A stretch of DNA of 35,144 nt, from positions 1-35,144 of the forward strand of contig JAGWMQ010000023.1 of NCBI GenBank assembly GCA_028873125.1, in the 5' to 3' direction. The translations under genes were made by a program, and so were the position numbers. Positions 9,801 to 17,864 of the stretch are shown here, one piece after another. The notes under the pieces are model-generated. The model did not search any database. It was not told the DNA's origin and saw nothing but the letters and a program-made list of their open reading frames with translations. This DNA is from Verrucomicrobiota bacterium. GTDB lineage: Bacteria; Verrucomicrobiota; Verrucomicrobiia; Limisphaerales; UBA11358. Each line of letters begins with the position of its first letter. The stretch's first letter is position 1.

Positions 9801-9872
9801 ACGCTGAAGAATGGCGCCCAGCTCACCGGCGGCTTTGGCATCCACTTGGTTCCGCCGCGACAGCCCATGTAA
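6807..9872 (+). CDS. Tat-exported GH2 beta-galactosidase-like enzyme
   Basis: A 1021-residue GH2 enzyme with a LacZ-like layout: sugar-binding jelly roll (about 70-220), immunoglobulin-like domain (about 225-335), catalytic barrel (about 340-640) and C-terminal beta domains resembling the LacZ small-chain region. Catalytic residues are Glu458 in SLANES (acid/base) and Glu522 in IGECFFE (nucleophile). The GH2 signature is also seen in the HHEIDP segment (359-364). The N-terminus SRRRFLKQ (residues 7-14) followed by a mild hydrophobic stretch is a twin-arginine signal, so it should be exported folded. The start is a TTG at 6807, 4 nt after the GH59 stop; no better start precedes the twin-arginine motif. 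Cleavage of terminal beta-galactosides is likely from the family, but GH2 also includes glucuronidases and mannosidases. Confidence 0.88.
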   Translation: MNEYPVSRRRFLKQASLGVAGLALTASSVRGPAADDSSADSSAVPEGKESEVFKPVRYRPMAAKVMGLTQNTISLNGAWRIDPMPGPDVREQPLEAANWDNFQVPGQWAQQGYAIPLDKTVALAREFAIPAEWDGYRIFLRFDAIHGGTHYWLNGEPLGYGENLFTPVEWEITDALKVGQTNRLDLEMKVNTASERLSHSSYYTGYSLGGIDRAVTIYALPRLHVSRLRLNAGLDRAYRDGELQMVLGFDNPGQRAGSGFALAIQLFDPGGKAVEHSNPKVLLDPLKPGMSTVSIESRVANPLKWNAEQPNLYKLILSLENDGRSLEQIKRHIGFRTVETRNRQLYVNGVRVKLAGVCHHEIDPLTGRADTMRHAEEDVKRFKSANLCDVRTSHYPCTREFLEAADRHGLYVEVEAPFCWVAPAKDLADLKAVLTATSAMIDYCHAHPSVIVWSLANESHWSGLFERSTQLCKELYPSRPTTFNQAFSEEAKVTCDIVNRHYPKMPYDPILKDDPRPLMIGECFFEVYHERTDVAIDPGLRELWAAGSADPNSAWGQACLENAKASGGLLPGIYPGAWSYIYASARCIGSEIWSGVDDIAFLPGGKIVSSENGNAYWGLVDGWRRPKPELELAKFVFAPVWFPLRQLEYKTGQAAARVPVENRYSFTDLSHFEFVWELDGVEGKAHLSVPPASKGEIEIPVRAGTPERSALLVRVMNGGNEIVNATLALGQRKPVPFSRPQAGAPKWSDDGRLITVEGTGFSLVLDKATGDFDAANSKHRAPIKTFPSLHVTRHDFGDLAAYQKEKRLLPYAVFPDARTRVVESVKAVDTCSGLELIVKDRYENFAGTVHWLIDKSGVGKIIYDYIYTGDDLDSREVGVKAMLPAEYDEIKWRRWSEWGIFPEDSICRTEGTARARRDKKWPEQPANVKPTWPWSQNQTELGTADFRSIKFHIYEASLEASDGSGVQVDANADVHFRACLAEKGVQMHVLSRCPLAPATLKNGAQLTGGFGIHLVPPRQPM

Positions 9873-9924
9873 AAGACTGGCTGCTGAAATTCGCGAAACA
9901 ACACTTTTGAAACACCACTAATTT

Positions 9925-12888
9925 ATGAAACAACTTCTGGTCGCAATTCTTCTCCTCCCGGCCGTTTGCCGCATCGCGGCAGAAGATTCCATTTCGCTGG
10001 CCGGCCCCTGGCGGTTTGAATTGGACCGCGCCGACGCGGGCACTCAGCAGCGCTGGTTCGAGCGCCGTCTGCCGGACCAAATCCATCTGCCCGGCTCGCT
10101 GCCCGTCCAAGGCATCGGCGATCCCATCACAACCAATACGCCTTGGATGGGCGATATCGTGGACCGTTCGTGGTTCACCGCGCCGAAATACGCGCCTTAT
10201 CGCCAGCCCGGCCGCATCAAGGTTCCCTTTTGGCTGCAGCCGGACACATACTACGCAGGCGCCGCCTGGTATCAGCGCGACATCCAGATTCCCAAAGGCT
10301 GGACCGGCAAACGGGTCGTGCTCTCGCTCGAACGGCCGCATTGGGAAACGTCCGTCTGGGTGGATGGCCGGTTCCTCGGCACCAACGACTCACTCTCCAC
10401 GCCGCACGAGTACGACCTCGGACGGCTCGCACCCGGCAGACTCACGCTCACCATCCGCGTGGACAACCGCCTGATCGTCAACATCGGCGTGAACTCGCAC
10501 TGCATCACCGACCACACCCAGGGCAATTGGAACGGCATCGTCGGCAAAATCGAACTGCGCGCCACGCCGCGCGTGTGCCTCGATGACGTGCAGATTTATC
10601 CGAACGTCGTTGAAAAAAAGATACGAGTGCGCGTCACGCTGCGCAACGCCACCGGCCGCCGCGCGAAGGGGAAAATTTCCTTGTTCGTCAAATCGCGGAA
10701 GAACGCCCCGGCGCTGAAGGTTCCGCCGATCAGTCAAAACTTTGACGCGGCGGACCGGGAGATGACAACCGAACTGGAAGTCCATTTGGGTGCGGGTGCC
10801 AAAGACTGGGATGAATTTTCGCCGGCCCTTTATCGCCTGACGGCCGAAATCCGCGGCGCAGCCGGTGGGAAGACGTTTGAGGAAAAGAGAGCCACGACGT
10901 TTGGCCTGCGCGAGATTTCCACCGACGGGACGCAGTTTCTGATCAACGGCCGCAAGACCTTTTTCCGCGGCACGTTGGAGTGCTGCGTTTTTCCCAAGAC
11001 CGGCCATCCGCCCACTGACGTGACGTCGTGGAGGCGCGTCATCCGCATCGCCAAGGCCTACGGGCTGAACCTGCTCCGCTTTCATTCCTACTGTCCGCCC
11101 GAGGCCGCCTTCGAGGCCGCCGACCAATTGGGAATGTATCTGCAGGTCGAGACCTGCTGGGCCAACCAGTCCACGACGCTCGGCGACGGCCGGCCGGTGG
11201 ACCAATGGGTGTACCGGGAGACCGACCGCATCCTGAAATACTACGGCAACCATCCCTCGTTCATGTTGATGCCCTATGGAAACGAGCCGGGCGGGAAAAA
11301 TGCCGCGGCTTACCTCGCCCGATATGTTGCGCGTTACCAGGCGCTCGACCCACGGCGGCTTTGGACCAGCGGCTCGGGCTGGCCGCAGCTCCCCGAGAAT
11401 CAGTTTGACGTGACCCCCGACCCGCGCATCCAGGCCTGGGGCGCGGGTCTGAAGTCCCGCATCAACGCCCAGTCTCCTGAAACGAAAACCGACTATCGTG
11501 ATTACATCGAAAAGCGCCCCGTGCCGGTCATCAGCCATGAAATCGGCCAGTGGTGCGCTTACCCCGACTTTGCCGACATCCCGAAATACACCGGCTATCT
11601 CAAGCCGGAAAATTTTGAGATTTTCCGCGATTTTTTGGACGCCCATCACCTGGGCCGTCAGGCGCGCCAATTCCTGCTTGCGTCCGGCCAATTGCAGTTG
11701 CTCTGTTACAAGGAGGACATTGAATCCGCGTTGCGCACGCCCGGCATGGGCGGATTCGAGCTGCTTGGCCTGACCGATTTTCCCGGCCAGGGCACGGCGC
11801 TGGTGGGCGTGCTCGATCCGTTTTGGGACAGCAAAGACTACGTGACGGCGAAGGAATTCCGCCGCTTTTGCAACTCCACGGTTCCCCTGGCGCGCCTGAA
11901 GAAACGTGTCTTTACCACCGACGAGAAACTCGGAGCCAACCTGGAAGTGGCGCATTTCGGTCCCGCGCCGCTCCCCAATGCCGTCCCAATTTGGAAACTC
12001 GTCAACGGCAACGGCAGAATTTTTGCGCAAGGCGAATTGCCGGCCCAGACCATTCCCGTGGACAACGGCATCCAGCTCGGCCGCGTGAGCATTGACTTGA
12101 AAAATGCCGCCGCGCCGGCGGAATACAAACTGGTCGTCGGCCTGGCCGGAACAAAATTTGAAAATGACTGGGACGTCTGGGTCTATCCTCCAAACGTCAG
12201 CACCGCCGCGCCCGCCGATGTCACGGTCGTGGACGACTTGAACAGCGCCGCCTTGGCCCGGCTGCGTGCGGGTGGCAAGGTCCTGCTGCTGATTCCGCCC
12301 GATCGCGTGAAGAACGCCGCAAAAGACCCGGTCGAACTCGGCTTCTCCAGCATCTTTTGGAACACGGCCTGGACCCACCGCCAGGCGCCCACGACGCTGG
12401 GCATCCTGTGCGATCCGAAAAATCCCGCATTCGCGGAGTTTCCGACGGACTTCTGCAGCAACTGGCAATGGTGGTATATGATCCACCGCGCCCGCGCGAT
12501 GATTCTCGACAGGCTCCCGCCGGCCCTGCACCCGACGGTGCAGGTGATTGACGACTGGTTCACCGCGCGGAAGTTGGGACTGGCTTTCGAGGCCTGCGTG
12601 GATGAAGGCAAACTGATGGTGTGCAGCATTGACTTGGAGAACAATCTTGACGCCGATCCGGTGCGGCGTCAGTTTCGCCGCAGTTTGCTGGATTACATGG
12701 CCGGCTACCGCTTCGACCCGCAAATCCGGCTGACGGCGGAGCAAATCCGCAGCCTGATCATTGGCAACCGAATTGCCGGTCAATGCCGCCGCAAAACGTC
12801 CGCCGCCGCCCGGACGGTTCGTCCAATGTCCGCCGCCGTGTGCGCCGTGGAAATGAACCCGGCCTCGAACGGCGACGGCGCCAGATAA
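9925..12888 (+). CDS. Secreted GH2-family glycoside hydrolase
   Basis: A 987-residue protein with a Sec signal peptide ([19 protein letters not shown]). Residues about 22-215 form the GH2 sugar-binding domain ([12 protein letters not shown], then [11 protein letters not shown] and VWVDGRFLG), followed by an Ig-like domain and the barrel. The acid/base is Glu454 in MPYGNEPGG and the nucleophile Glu539 in [10 protein letters not shown]-terminal region (about 740-950) with [24 protein letters not shown] looks like the class-I-amidotransferase-like domain seen in many Planctomycetes/Verrucomicrobia GH2 proteins. Substrate is uncertain (beta-galactoside, glucuronide or mannoside). The last 36 residues are read from the antisense strand of the hemL 3' end (109-bp convergent overlap), which suggests that an earlier stop was lost. 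It lies 52 nt after the previous GH2 gene and is probably in the same operon. Confidence 0.87.
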   Translation: MKQLLVAILLLPAVCRIAAEDSISLAGPWRFELDRADAGTQQRWFERRLPDQIHLPGSLPVQGIGDPITTNTPWMGDIVDRSWFTAPKYAPYRQPGRIKVPFWLQPDTYYAGAAWYQRDIQIPKGWTGKRVVLSLERPHWETSVWVDGRFLGTNDSLSTPHEYDLGRLAPGRLTLTIRVDNRLIVNIGVNSHCITDHTQGNWNGIVGKIELRATPRVCLDDVQIYPNVVEKKIRVRVTLRNATGRRAKGKISLFVKSRKNAPALKVPPISQNFDAADREMTTELEVHLGAGAKDWDEFSPALYRLTAEIRGAAGGKTFEEKRATTFGLREISTDGTQFLINGRKTFFRGTLECCVFPKTGHPPTDVTSWRRVIRIAKAYGLNLLRFHSYCPPEAAFEAADQLGMYLQVETCWANQSTTLGDGRPVDQWVYRETDRILKYYGNHPSFMLMPYGNEPGGKNAAAYLARYVARYQALDPRRLWTSGSGWPQLPENQFDVTPDPRIQAWGAGLKSRINAQSPETKTDYRDYIEKRPVPVISHEIGQWCAYPDFADIPKYTGYLKPENFEIFRDFLDAHHLGRQARQFLLASGQLQLLCYKEDIESALRTPGMGGFELLGLTDFPGQGTALVGVLDPFWDSKDYVTAKEFRRFCNSTVPLARLKKRVFTTDEKLGANLEVAHFGPAPLPNAVPIWKLVNGNGRIFAQGELPAQTIPVDNGIQLGRVSIDLKNAAAPAEYKLVVGLAGTKFENDWDVWVYPPNVSTAAPADVTVVDDLNSAALARLRAGGKVLLLIPPDRVKNAAKDPVELGFSSIFWNTAWTHRQAPTTLGILCDPKNPAFAEFPTDFCSNWQWWYMIHRARAMILDRLPPALHPTVQVIDDWFTARKLGLAFEACVDEGKLMVCSIDLENNLDADPVRRQFRRSLLDYMAGYRFDPQIRLTAEQIRSLIIGNRIAGQCRRKTSAAARTVRPMSAAVCAVEMNPASNGDGAR

Positions 12889-14108
12889 ATGCCCGCAGCC
12901 AGCATGCCGTGGAAAAATTGTTTGAACCGGTCGCGGTCGCTCTTCATCGCGTCGGCCAGGTTCCAGACCGGCCCGGCCGTGAAATACGCGCAGAACATCG
13001 AGCCGCAGCGGTTGAACCGCACGGGCACGTGGGCGGCTTTCGCGGCATCGCGCATCCCGGTTTCCAGTTGCGCGCCGAGCTTTTCGAGACGCGAGTAAGC
13101 GTCGTTCATCGCGCGTTTGGACTTTGGACCTTGGAGTTTGGATTTGGGGCGGTTCAACTCCTCCAGCGCAGCAATGCCCGCGGCCATCGCCAGCGGATTG
13201 CCGCTCAACGTCCCGGCCTGATACACCGGGCCGACCGGCGCCAGACAGTCCATGACATCCGCGCGTCCGCCGAACGCCCCCACCGGCAGTCCGCCGCCGA
13301 TGATTTTGCCGAGGCACGTCAGGTCCGGCGAGATGCCGAACCGCTCCTGCGCGCCGCCGGGCGCCAGCCGAAATCCGGTCATCACTTCATCGAAAATCAA
13401 AAGGGCGCCGTTGGCTTTTGTGATTTCGCGGAGAAATTCCAGATAGCCCGGCTTGGGCAGGTATAATCCGGCGTTGCCCGGCACCGGCTCGACGATGATG
13501 GCGGCGATTCCGTTTTTGTTTGCGGCGAACGCGGCCTTCACCGCGTCCGCGTCATTGAATGGCAAAACAATCGTGTGCTTCGCAAAATCCGCCGGCACGC
13601 CCGCGCTGTCCGGATGGCCAAACGTGAGCGCGCCGCTGCCGGCCTTGACCAGCAGCGAATCGGCGTGGCCGTGGTAGCAGCCGTCGAACTTGACGATCTG
13701 GTCGCGCCGCGTGAAGCCGCGCGCCAGCCGGATGGCGCTCATGCACGCCTCTGTCCCCGAATTGCAGAGCCGGACCTTTTGGATGCTCGGCACCAACCCG
13801 CAAATCAGCCTGGCCATCTTCACCTCCAGCGGGTTGGGGATGCCGAAGCTTGTGCCGCGGCCGGCGGCGGCCTTGACGACGGCGATGATTTTCGGATGCG
13901 CGTGGCCGAGGATGGCCGGTCCCCAGGTGCAGACGTAGTCAATGTATTCGTTGCCGTCCACGTCCCAGACGCGCGCGCCCTCGGCCCTCTGCGCGAAAAA
14001 CGGCTGGCCGCCGACGGCGCGGAAGACGCGCACGGGCGAATTGACGCCGCCGGGGATGTATTTCAACGCCTCGGCAAACAACGCGTTGGATCTGGTCTGC
14101 GAACTCAT
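12780..14108 (-). CDS. hemL: Glutamate-1-semialdehyde 2,1-aminomutase
   Basis: A 442-residue PLP enzyme that converts glutamate-1-semialdehyde to 5-aminolevulinate in the C5 route of tetrapyrrole synthesis; cytoplasmic. Diagnostic segments are [11 protein letters not shown] (18-28), the PLP-phosphate loop [17 protein letters not shown] (114-130), [10 protein letters not shown] (141-150), [11 protein letters not shown] (237-247) with the pyridine-binding Asp240, and [17 protein letters not shown] (265-281) with Lys268 as the Schiff-base lysine. [11 protein letters not shown] follows at 301. Residues about 321-334 ([12 protein letters not shown]) are extra relative to the usual family sequence and are encoded by a heptamer repeat. 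The start ATG at 14108 overlaps the DUF192 stop as ATGA. The 3' end runs into the convergent GH2 gene. Confidence 0.97.
   Translation of the reverse strand: MSSQTRSNALFAEALKYIPGGVNSPVRVFRAVGGQPFFAQRAEGARVWDVDGNEYIDYVCTWGPAILGHAHPKIIAVVKAAAGRGTSFGIPNPLEVKMARLICGLVPSIQKVRLCNSGTEACMSAIRLARGFTRRDQIVKFDGCYHGHADSLLVKAGSGALTFGHPDSAGVPADFAKHTIVLPFNDADAVKAAFAANKNGIAAIIVEPVPGNAGLYLPKPGYLEFLREITKANGALLIFDEVMTGFRLAPGGAQERFGISPDLTCLGKIIGGGLPVGAFGGRADVMDCLAPVGPVYQAGTLSGNPLAMAAGIAALEELNRPKSKLQGPKSKRAMNDAYSRLEKLGAQLETGMRDAAKAAHVPVRFNRCGSMFCAYFTAGPVWNLADAMKSDRDRFKQFFHGMLAAGIYLAPSPFEAGFISTAHTAADIGRTVRAAADVLRRH
13117..13150 (+). repeat. Heptamer tandem repeat (TTGGANY)x4 inside hemL
   Basis: On the + strand the units are TTGGACT (13117), TTGGACC (13124), TTGGAGT (13131) and TTGGATT (13138), then a decayed fifth unit. 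This is the same consensus as the right arm of the element in the GH59 gene. It is antisense to hemL and is translated there as a Lys/Ser/Pro-rich insertion between the conserved GIAALEEL helix and the [10 protein letters not shown] helix, without breaking the frame. Confidence 0.85.
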
Positions 14109-14626
14109 TGTTGGTTCGGAAAGAAGGATTGCTGCAGCGAACCCACCGGCGTTCGAACCAGCGTGCCGGTGCCGACGCCATGCCGTTGGAACCAGCCGTC
14201 GTTGACCTCCAGGACGTATTGGATGTTCGACGAGGCGGCCACGACGGAGTTGGTGTCGTTCTTTTCGAGATGATGGATTTCCTGGATCACGCCGTCCGGA
14301 CTGATATAGGCGGCGGAGAGCGAGTGCGGACAATGCATCATCCAGAACGAGGCCTGGAACGGTCCGGGAAAAACAAACAGCATGGCCGACTGGTCGGTGA
14401 TGTTGGTGCGGAACATCATGCCGGTCATTTGCTCGCGCGGCGTGGTCGCCAGTTCGGCGTCCAAGGTCTCGGCGCCCAGATAGATCTTCATCGTCGGCAA
14501 GGCGGGCTGCGCGTGGGTGGGCAGTTGATTGTCCGGAGGCGGCGGCGCGGCGGCGGTTTCCGCCTTTTTGCAGCCGGCCGCGAAGGCGGCGGCCAGGAGC
14601 AAGGCCCAATAATTTGCCGATTTCAC
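14105..14626 (-). CDS. DUF192-family lipoprotein
   Basis: A 173-residue lipoprotein. From a GTG start at 14626 the protein begins with a short signal peptide ending in the lipobox AAGC. The DUF192 domain covers about residues 50-165: [20 protein letters not shown] near the start, then the family hallmarks [33 protein letters not shown] and the closing [21 protein letters not shown]192 proteins are small, exported beta-rich proteins of unknown biochemical role. A TTG at 14692 would add 22 residues before the signal peptide and is less likely. The stop overlaps the hemL start as ATGA, so translation of hemL is probably coupled to it. The gene is divergent from recA. Confidence 0.88.
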   Translation of the reverse strand: MKSANYWALLLAAAFAAGCKKAETAAAPPPPDNQLPTHAQPALPTMKIYLGAETLDAELATTPREQMTGMMFRTNITDQSAMLFVFPGPFQASFWMMHCPHSLSAAYISPDGVIQEIHHLEKNDTNSVVAASSNIQYVLEVNDGWFQRHGVGTGTLVRTPVGSLQQSFFPNQQ

Positions 14627-14730
14627 GCGCGCAACCTGCCGGAGGCGGCGGCGATTTTCAATCGGAAACGTTGAAGCGCCCAACGGCGCCAATCGTTTTC
14701 ACGCGTCACGGTTTGAATATTTTTCACGGT

Positions 14731-14759
14731 TTGACGATCCGGCGCCGATTGGCTACTTT
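14731..14759 (+). promoter_or_regulatory. Candidate recA promoter
   Basis: TTGACG (14731-14736), a 17-nt spacer and TACTTT (14754-14759) lie 30 nt before the recA start. The -35 matches the sigma-70 consensus at 5 of 6 positions; the -10 is weak. I do not see a recognisable LexA operator, so SOS control cannot be claimed. Confidence 0.5.
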
Positions 14760-14789
14760 CGGAAAACGAATATCAAATTCAAATCGTTT

Positions 14790-15827
14790 ATGCCACCAAA
14801 AATCGCCGAGAAACCCGCCGCCGAGGCCAAGGCCGCCGCGTCGCGCGCGCGGGAACTGGACGCCGCCATCTCCACCATCACCAAAACCTACGGCGAGGGC
14901 AGCATCATGCGGCTGGGCGACGCGCGGGCGCAGGTCAAAATCGAGGTCATCCCCACCGGCTCCCTGGCGCTGGACCTGGCGCTGGGCGTGGGGGGCGTGC
15001 CACGCGGGCGCGTCGTGGAAATTTTCGGCCCCGAATCCTCGGGCAAGACCACGCTCATGCTCCACGTCATCGCCAACGCGCAGAAGGCTGGCGGCCTGGC
15101 GGCGTTCATTGACGCCGAGCACGCGCTGGACCCGGCCTACGCCAAACGGCTGGGCGTGAACCTGGACGATCTGCTCGTCTCCCAGCCCGACAGCGGCGAG
15201 GAGGCGCTGACCATTTGCGAAACGCTCGCCCGCTCCAACGCCCTGGACGTGATTGTGATTGATTCCGTCGCCGCGCTCGTGCCCAGGGCCGAACTGGAAG
15301 GCGAGATGGGCATGGCCACGATGGGCATGCAGGCGCGGCTGATGAGCCAGGCGCTCCGCAAACTCACGGCCATGCTGGCCAAGTCCAAAACCACCTGCAT
15401 CTTCACCAACCAGTTGCGCGAAAAAGTCGGCGTCATGTTCGGCAACCCGGAAACGACGCCCGGCGGCAAGGCCCTGAAATTTTACGCCAGCGTGCGCATT
15501 GACATCCGCCGCAAGGACACACTCAAGGACAACGCCGGCAACGCCATCGGCAACCACGTCCGGGTCAAGGTCGTCAAAAACAAGGTCGCGCCGCCATTCG
15601 CCGAGGCCGAATTTGACATCCTTTACAACCATGGCATCAACCGCGAGGGCAGCATCCTGGACGTGGGCATCAAGGACGGCGTGGTAGACAAGAAAGGCGC
15701 CTGGCTGCAGTTCGACGGCGAACTGATCGGCCAGGGCAAGGAGGCCGCGCAGAAGGCGCTGGCCGAAAAGCCGGAGCTGGCCAAAAAAATCACCGACGCC
15801 ATCCTCGCCAAGCGCGCGGGAGCCTGA
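14790..15827 (+). CDS. recA: Recombinase A
   Basis: 345 residues, normal for the family. RecA forms ATP-dependent filaments on single-stranded DNA, performs strand exchange and triggers LexA self-cleavage. Seen here: Walker A GPESSGKT (80-87), [10 protein letters not shown] (107-115), Walker B VIVID (154-158), the L1 segment [20 protein letters not shown], and the L2 region [21 protein letters not shown]. The N-terminal 20 residues (Ala/Lys/Glu-rich) are an unconserved extension. It is the first gene of a + strand run recA-truB-ribF, with 76 nt to truB. A GCCGGA/TCCGGC hairpin lies between the two genes. Confidence 0.99.
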   Translation: MPPKIAEKPAAEAKAAASRARELDAAISTITKTYGEGSIMRLGDARAQVKIEVIPTGSLALDLALGVGGVPRGRVVEIFGPESSGKTTLMLHVIANAQKAGGLAAFIDAEHALDPAYAKRLGVNLDDLLVSQPDSGEEALTICETLARSNALDVIVIDSVAALVPRAELEGEMGMATMGMQARLMSQALRKLTAMLAKSKTTCIFTNQLREKVGVMFGNPETTPGGKALKFYASVRIDIRRKDTLKDNAGNAIGNHVRVKVVKNKVAPPFAEAEFDILYNHGINREGSILDVGIKDGVVDKKGAWLQFDGELIGQGKEAAQKALAEKPELAKKITDAILAKRAGA

Positions 15828-15862
15828 GACAGCGAGCGGGAAGGGTTCCAAGGATTTTTTCT

Positions 15863-15879
15863 GCCGGACACAATCCGGC
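15863..15879 (+). other. Small hairpin between recA and truB
   Basis: GCCGGA (15863-15868) pairs with TCCGGC (15874-15879) across a 5-nt loop. A T-run lies upstream (15855-15860) and another about 15 nt downstream, so it is not a textbook intrinsic terminator. It may attenuate or protect the recA transcript, or be chance. Confidence 0.35.
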
Positions 15880-15903
15880 GCGACGCAGACCATCATTTTT
15901 GCC

Positions 15904-16617
15904 ATGCAAGGATTCACCGCCCTCGACGGCGCCCTCCTCATTGACAAACCCGCCGGGCCCACCTCGCATGACGTGGTGGACGCCATCCGCCGCCGGTTTG
16001 GCATCAAAAAGGCCGGCCATTGCGGCACGCTGGACCCCAACGCCACCGGTTTGCTCATTCTCGTGCTGGGACGCGGCACCAAGCTTTCGGAAAAACTGAT
16101 GGGCGACGACAAGGTTTACGAAGGCCGGATCAAGTTCGGCGTCACGACCGATTCCCACGACGCCGACGGCCAGGTTCTGGAAACCAAACCGGTGCCACCG
16201 CTGACCCTCGACCAGTTGAACGAGGCGGCCGCGGCCTTCATCGGCGACCAGCTGCAGACGCCGCCAATGGTTTCCGCCGTGAAAAAAGGCGGCGTGCCGC
16301 TTTACAAGCTGGCGCGCCGGGGCGTCGAAGTGGAGCGCGAACCGCGCCTGATCCACATTTATAATTTCCGGTTCACCGAATATCGCGAGCCGCTCGGCCA
16401 ATTCCGCATCGCCTGCACCAAGGGCACCTATGTCCGCAGCCTCGCGCACGAGCTGGGACGGAAACTCGGCTGCGGCGCGCATCTGGCCTCGTTGCGGCGC
16501 AGCGCCTCCGGCAAGTTCGACGTGGCCGACGCGGCCCCGCTGGACGAGGTCCTCAATTGGACGTCCGCCGAATTGCAGAAGAAGGTGATTCCGTTTTTGA
16601 AACTGGCGGCGGGCTGA
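15904..16617 (+). CDS. truB: tRNA pseudouridine(55) synthase
   Basis: A 237-residue enzyme that converts U55 of tRNA T-loops to pseudouridine. The N-terminus GALLIDKPAGPTSHDVV (9-25) is the family motif I. The catalytic loop GHCGTLDPNATGLL (38-51) contains the nucleophile Asp44. YEGRIKFGVTTDSHDADGQ (72-90) and GTYVRSLAHELG (174-185) are also typical. It is the short bacterial form; a PUA domain is absent or very reduced. It lies 76 nt downstream of recA, and its stop is followed directly by the heptamer repeat that separates it from ribF. truB-ribF adjacency is common in bacteria. Confidence 0.97.
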   Translation: MQGFTALDGALLIDKPAGPTSHDVVDAIRRRFGIKKAGHCGTLDPNATGLLILVLGRGTKLSEKLMGDDKVYEGRIKFGVTTDSHDADGQVLETKPVPPLTLDQLNEAAAAFIGDQLQTPPMVSAVKKGGVPLYKLARRGVEVEREPRLIHIYNFRFTEYREPLGQFRIACTKGTYVRSLAHELGRKLGCGAHLASLRRSASGKFDVADAAPLDEVLNWTSAELQKKVIPFLKLAAG

Positions 16618-16618
16618 A

Positions 16619-16780
16619 GCTCCAAATTCCAAGTTTCAAATACCGATGAAGAGGCTTCCACCTTTGAAATCCGATTGGCGGGCGGGCGGGTTCGGACGCG
16701 TTGGAAACGACCGGCGGTGTTGGCGTTTGAAATTTGGGATTTCCTTGGAACTCGGCGATCGGAATTTGGAACGTTTGCTC
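16619..16780 (+). repeat. Heptamer inverted-repeat element in the truB-ribF gap
   Basis: Directly after the truB stop come GCTCCAA (16619), ATTCCAA (16626) and GTTTCAA (16633). The other end has TTTGAAA (16726), TTTGGGA (16733), then TTCCTTGGAAC (16741-16751) and GGAATTTGGAACG (16761-16773). The two ends are imperfect reverse complements with period 7, like the element at 3625-3755 but more decayed. It fills nearly the whole gap and leaves ribF just 2-3 nt beyond its edge. An apparent upstream extension of ribF (from a TTG at 16675) is simply this repeat read through. Confidence 0.75.
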
Positions 16781-16782
16781 AA

Positions 16783-17724
16783 ATGAACATCCTTCACGCC
16801 GCAAGTGAATTGAAACCCGGCGGACGCAAAGTCTGCCTGGCCATCGGTTTTTTTGACGGCGTGCATCTCGGTCACCAGCAGATCATCCGGCAGACCGTTG
16901 CCAACGCGCGCCTGCACGGCGCCCTGGCGCTCGCGCTCACCTTCGACCGCCACCCAAACGCCGTCGTGGCGCCCGACCGCGTGCCGCCGCTGATCTATTC
17001 GCTGCCCCAGAAACTGCGCGCCATCGAGGCGCTCGGCACCGACAGGATTCTGCTGCTCCATTTTGATGAGCCTTTCAGCCGGCAGACTGGCGCGGAGTTC
17101 ATCCGCGGTCTGGCGCGCGGGCCGGGCAAAATTCACAGCATTTGTGTCGGCGCGGACTTTGTCTTTGGTCACCGGCGCGGCGGCAACGTGGCCTTGCTCA
17201 GAACGCTGGGCGGCGAACTAGGCTTTGTCGTCCACGGCCTGGCCGCCGTTTCCCTCGACGGTCAGGCCGTCAGCAGCACGCGCATCCGGGAATTGATCGG
17301 CGCGGGCGAACTGGACGCCGCCAGCCAGATGCTGGGACGGCCCTACGCCATCTCCGGCCGGGTGGTGGCAGGCGGCAAACTGGGCCGTCAACTGGGCTTC
17401 CCGACGGCGAACCTGGAGGTGGAGGGAAGACAGCTCCCGCCCAGCGGCGTTTATTCCGGTTTGACGCGCATCGGCAGAAAAATCCGGCGCGTCGCGCTCA
17501 ACATCGGCTTTCGCCCGACGGTGCCATCGGCCGCGCCGCGGCTCTGCGTGGAGGCACACCTGCTGGATTTTCACGGCGACCTTTACGGGCAGGAGTTGGA
17601 AATCGAAATCGGCGAAAAGCTGCGCGATGAAAAAAAATTCGCCTCATTCGAGGAGTTGAAACAACAGATCGCGCTCGACGTGGCCGCCGCGCGGACCTGT
17701 TGCGAGCTGGATGAGCGCGACTGA
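16783..17724 (+). CDS. ribF: Bifunctional riboflavin kinase/FAD synthetase
   Basis: 313 residues, the normal size. The N-terminal FAD synthetase (FMN adenylyltransferase) domain has IGFFDGVHLGHQ (21-32), FDRHP (54-58) and VSSTRIREL (163-171). The C-terminal riboflavin kinase domain has GRVVAGGKLGRQLGFPTANL (192-211), PSGVYSG and ALNIGFRPTV. The enzyme makes FMN from riboflavin, then FAD. I chose the ATG at 16783 because the segment before it is heptamer-repeat DNA with no family similarity, and MNILHAASEL leads directly into the conserved domain. No FMN riboswitch fits in the short upstream gap. Confidence 0.97.
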   Translation: MNILHAASELKPGGRKVCLAIGFFDGVHLGHQQIIRQTVANARLHGALALALTFDRHPNAVVAPDRVPPLIYSLPQKLRAIEALGTDRILLLHFDEPFSRQTGAEFIRGLARGPGKIHSICVGADFVFGHRRGGNVALLRTLGGELGFVVHGLAAVSLDGQAVSSTRIRELIGAGELDAASQMLGRPYAISGRVVAGGKLGRQLGFPTANLEVEGRQLPPSGVYSGLTRIGRKIRRVALNIGFRPTVPSAAPRLCVEAHLLDFHGDLYGQELEIEIGEKLRDEKKFASFEELKQQIALDVAAARTCCELDERD

Positions 17725-17829
17725 TTGTTGAAGTTGGGAGACGGACGGCGCACAACCGTTTCCACGCCGGGCCCCGGTGTTGGAAGGGATTGGACCCTGT
17801 TCGCGGCTGGTTTTGTTGAACACTCCGGC

Positions 17830-17857
17830 TGGATTCCTTGTCCATCGTCCATACAAT
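17830..17857 (+). promoter_or_regulatory. Candidate moxR promoter (leaderless spacing)
   Basis: TACAAT (17852-17857) matches five of six -10 positions and ends 7 nt before the ATG at 17865. A poor -35-like TGGATT lies 16 nt upstream (17830-17835). The predicted transcript would begin at or next to the start codon. Confidence 0.4.
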
Positions 17858-17864
17858 CTGCAAA

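Noticed and set aside
10390-13317. 975-codon open frame on the - strand across the second GH2 gene and the hemL end
   Set aside because: Antisense shadow of a GH2 protein with clear catalytic motifs; no recognisable features of its own.
14700-14789. LexA/SOS box upstream of recA
   Set aside because: No CTGT-N8-ACAG or GAAC-N4-GTTC type palindrome found; only a sigma-70-like promoter is supported.
15863-15905. Intrinsic terminator after recA
   Set aside because: A 6-bp hairpin exists but the T-run is not directly after it, so it is reported only as a hairpin.
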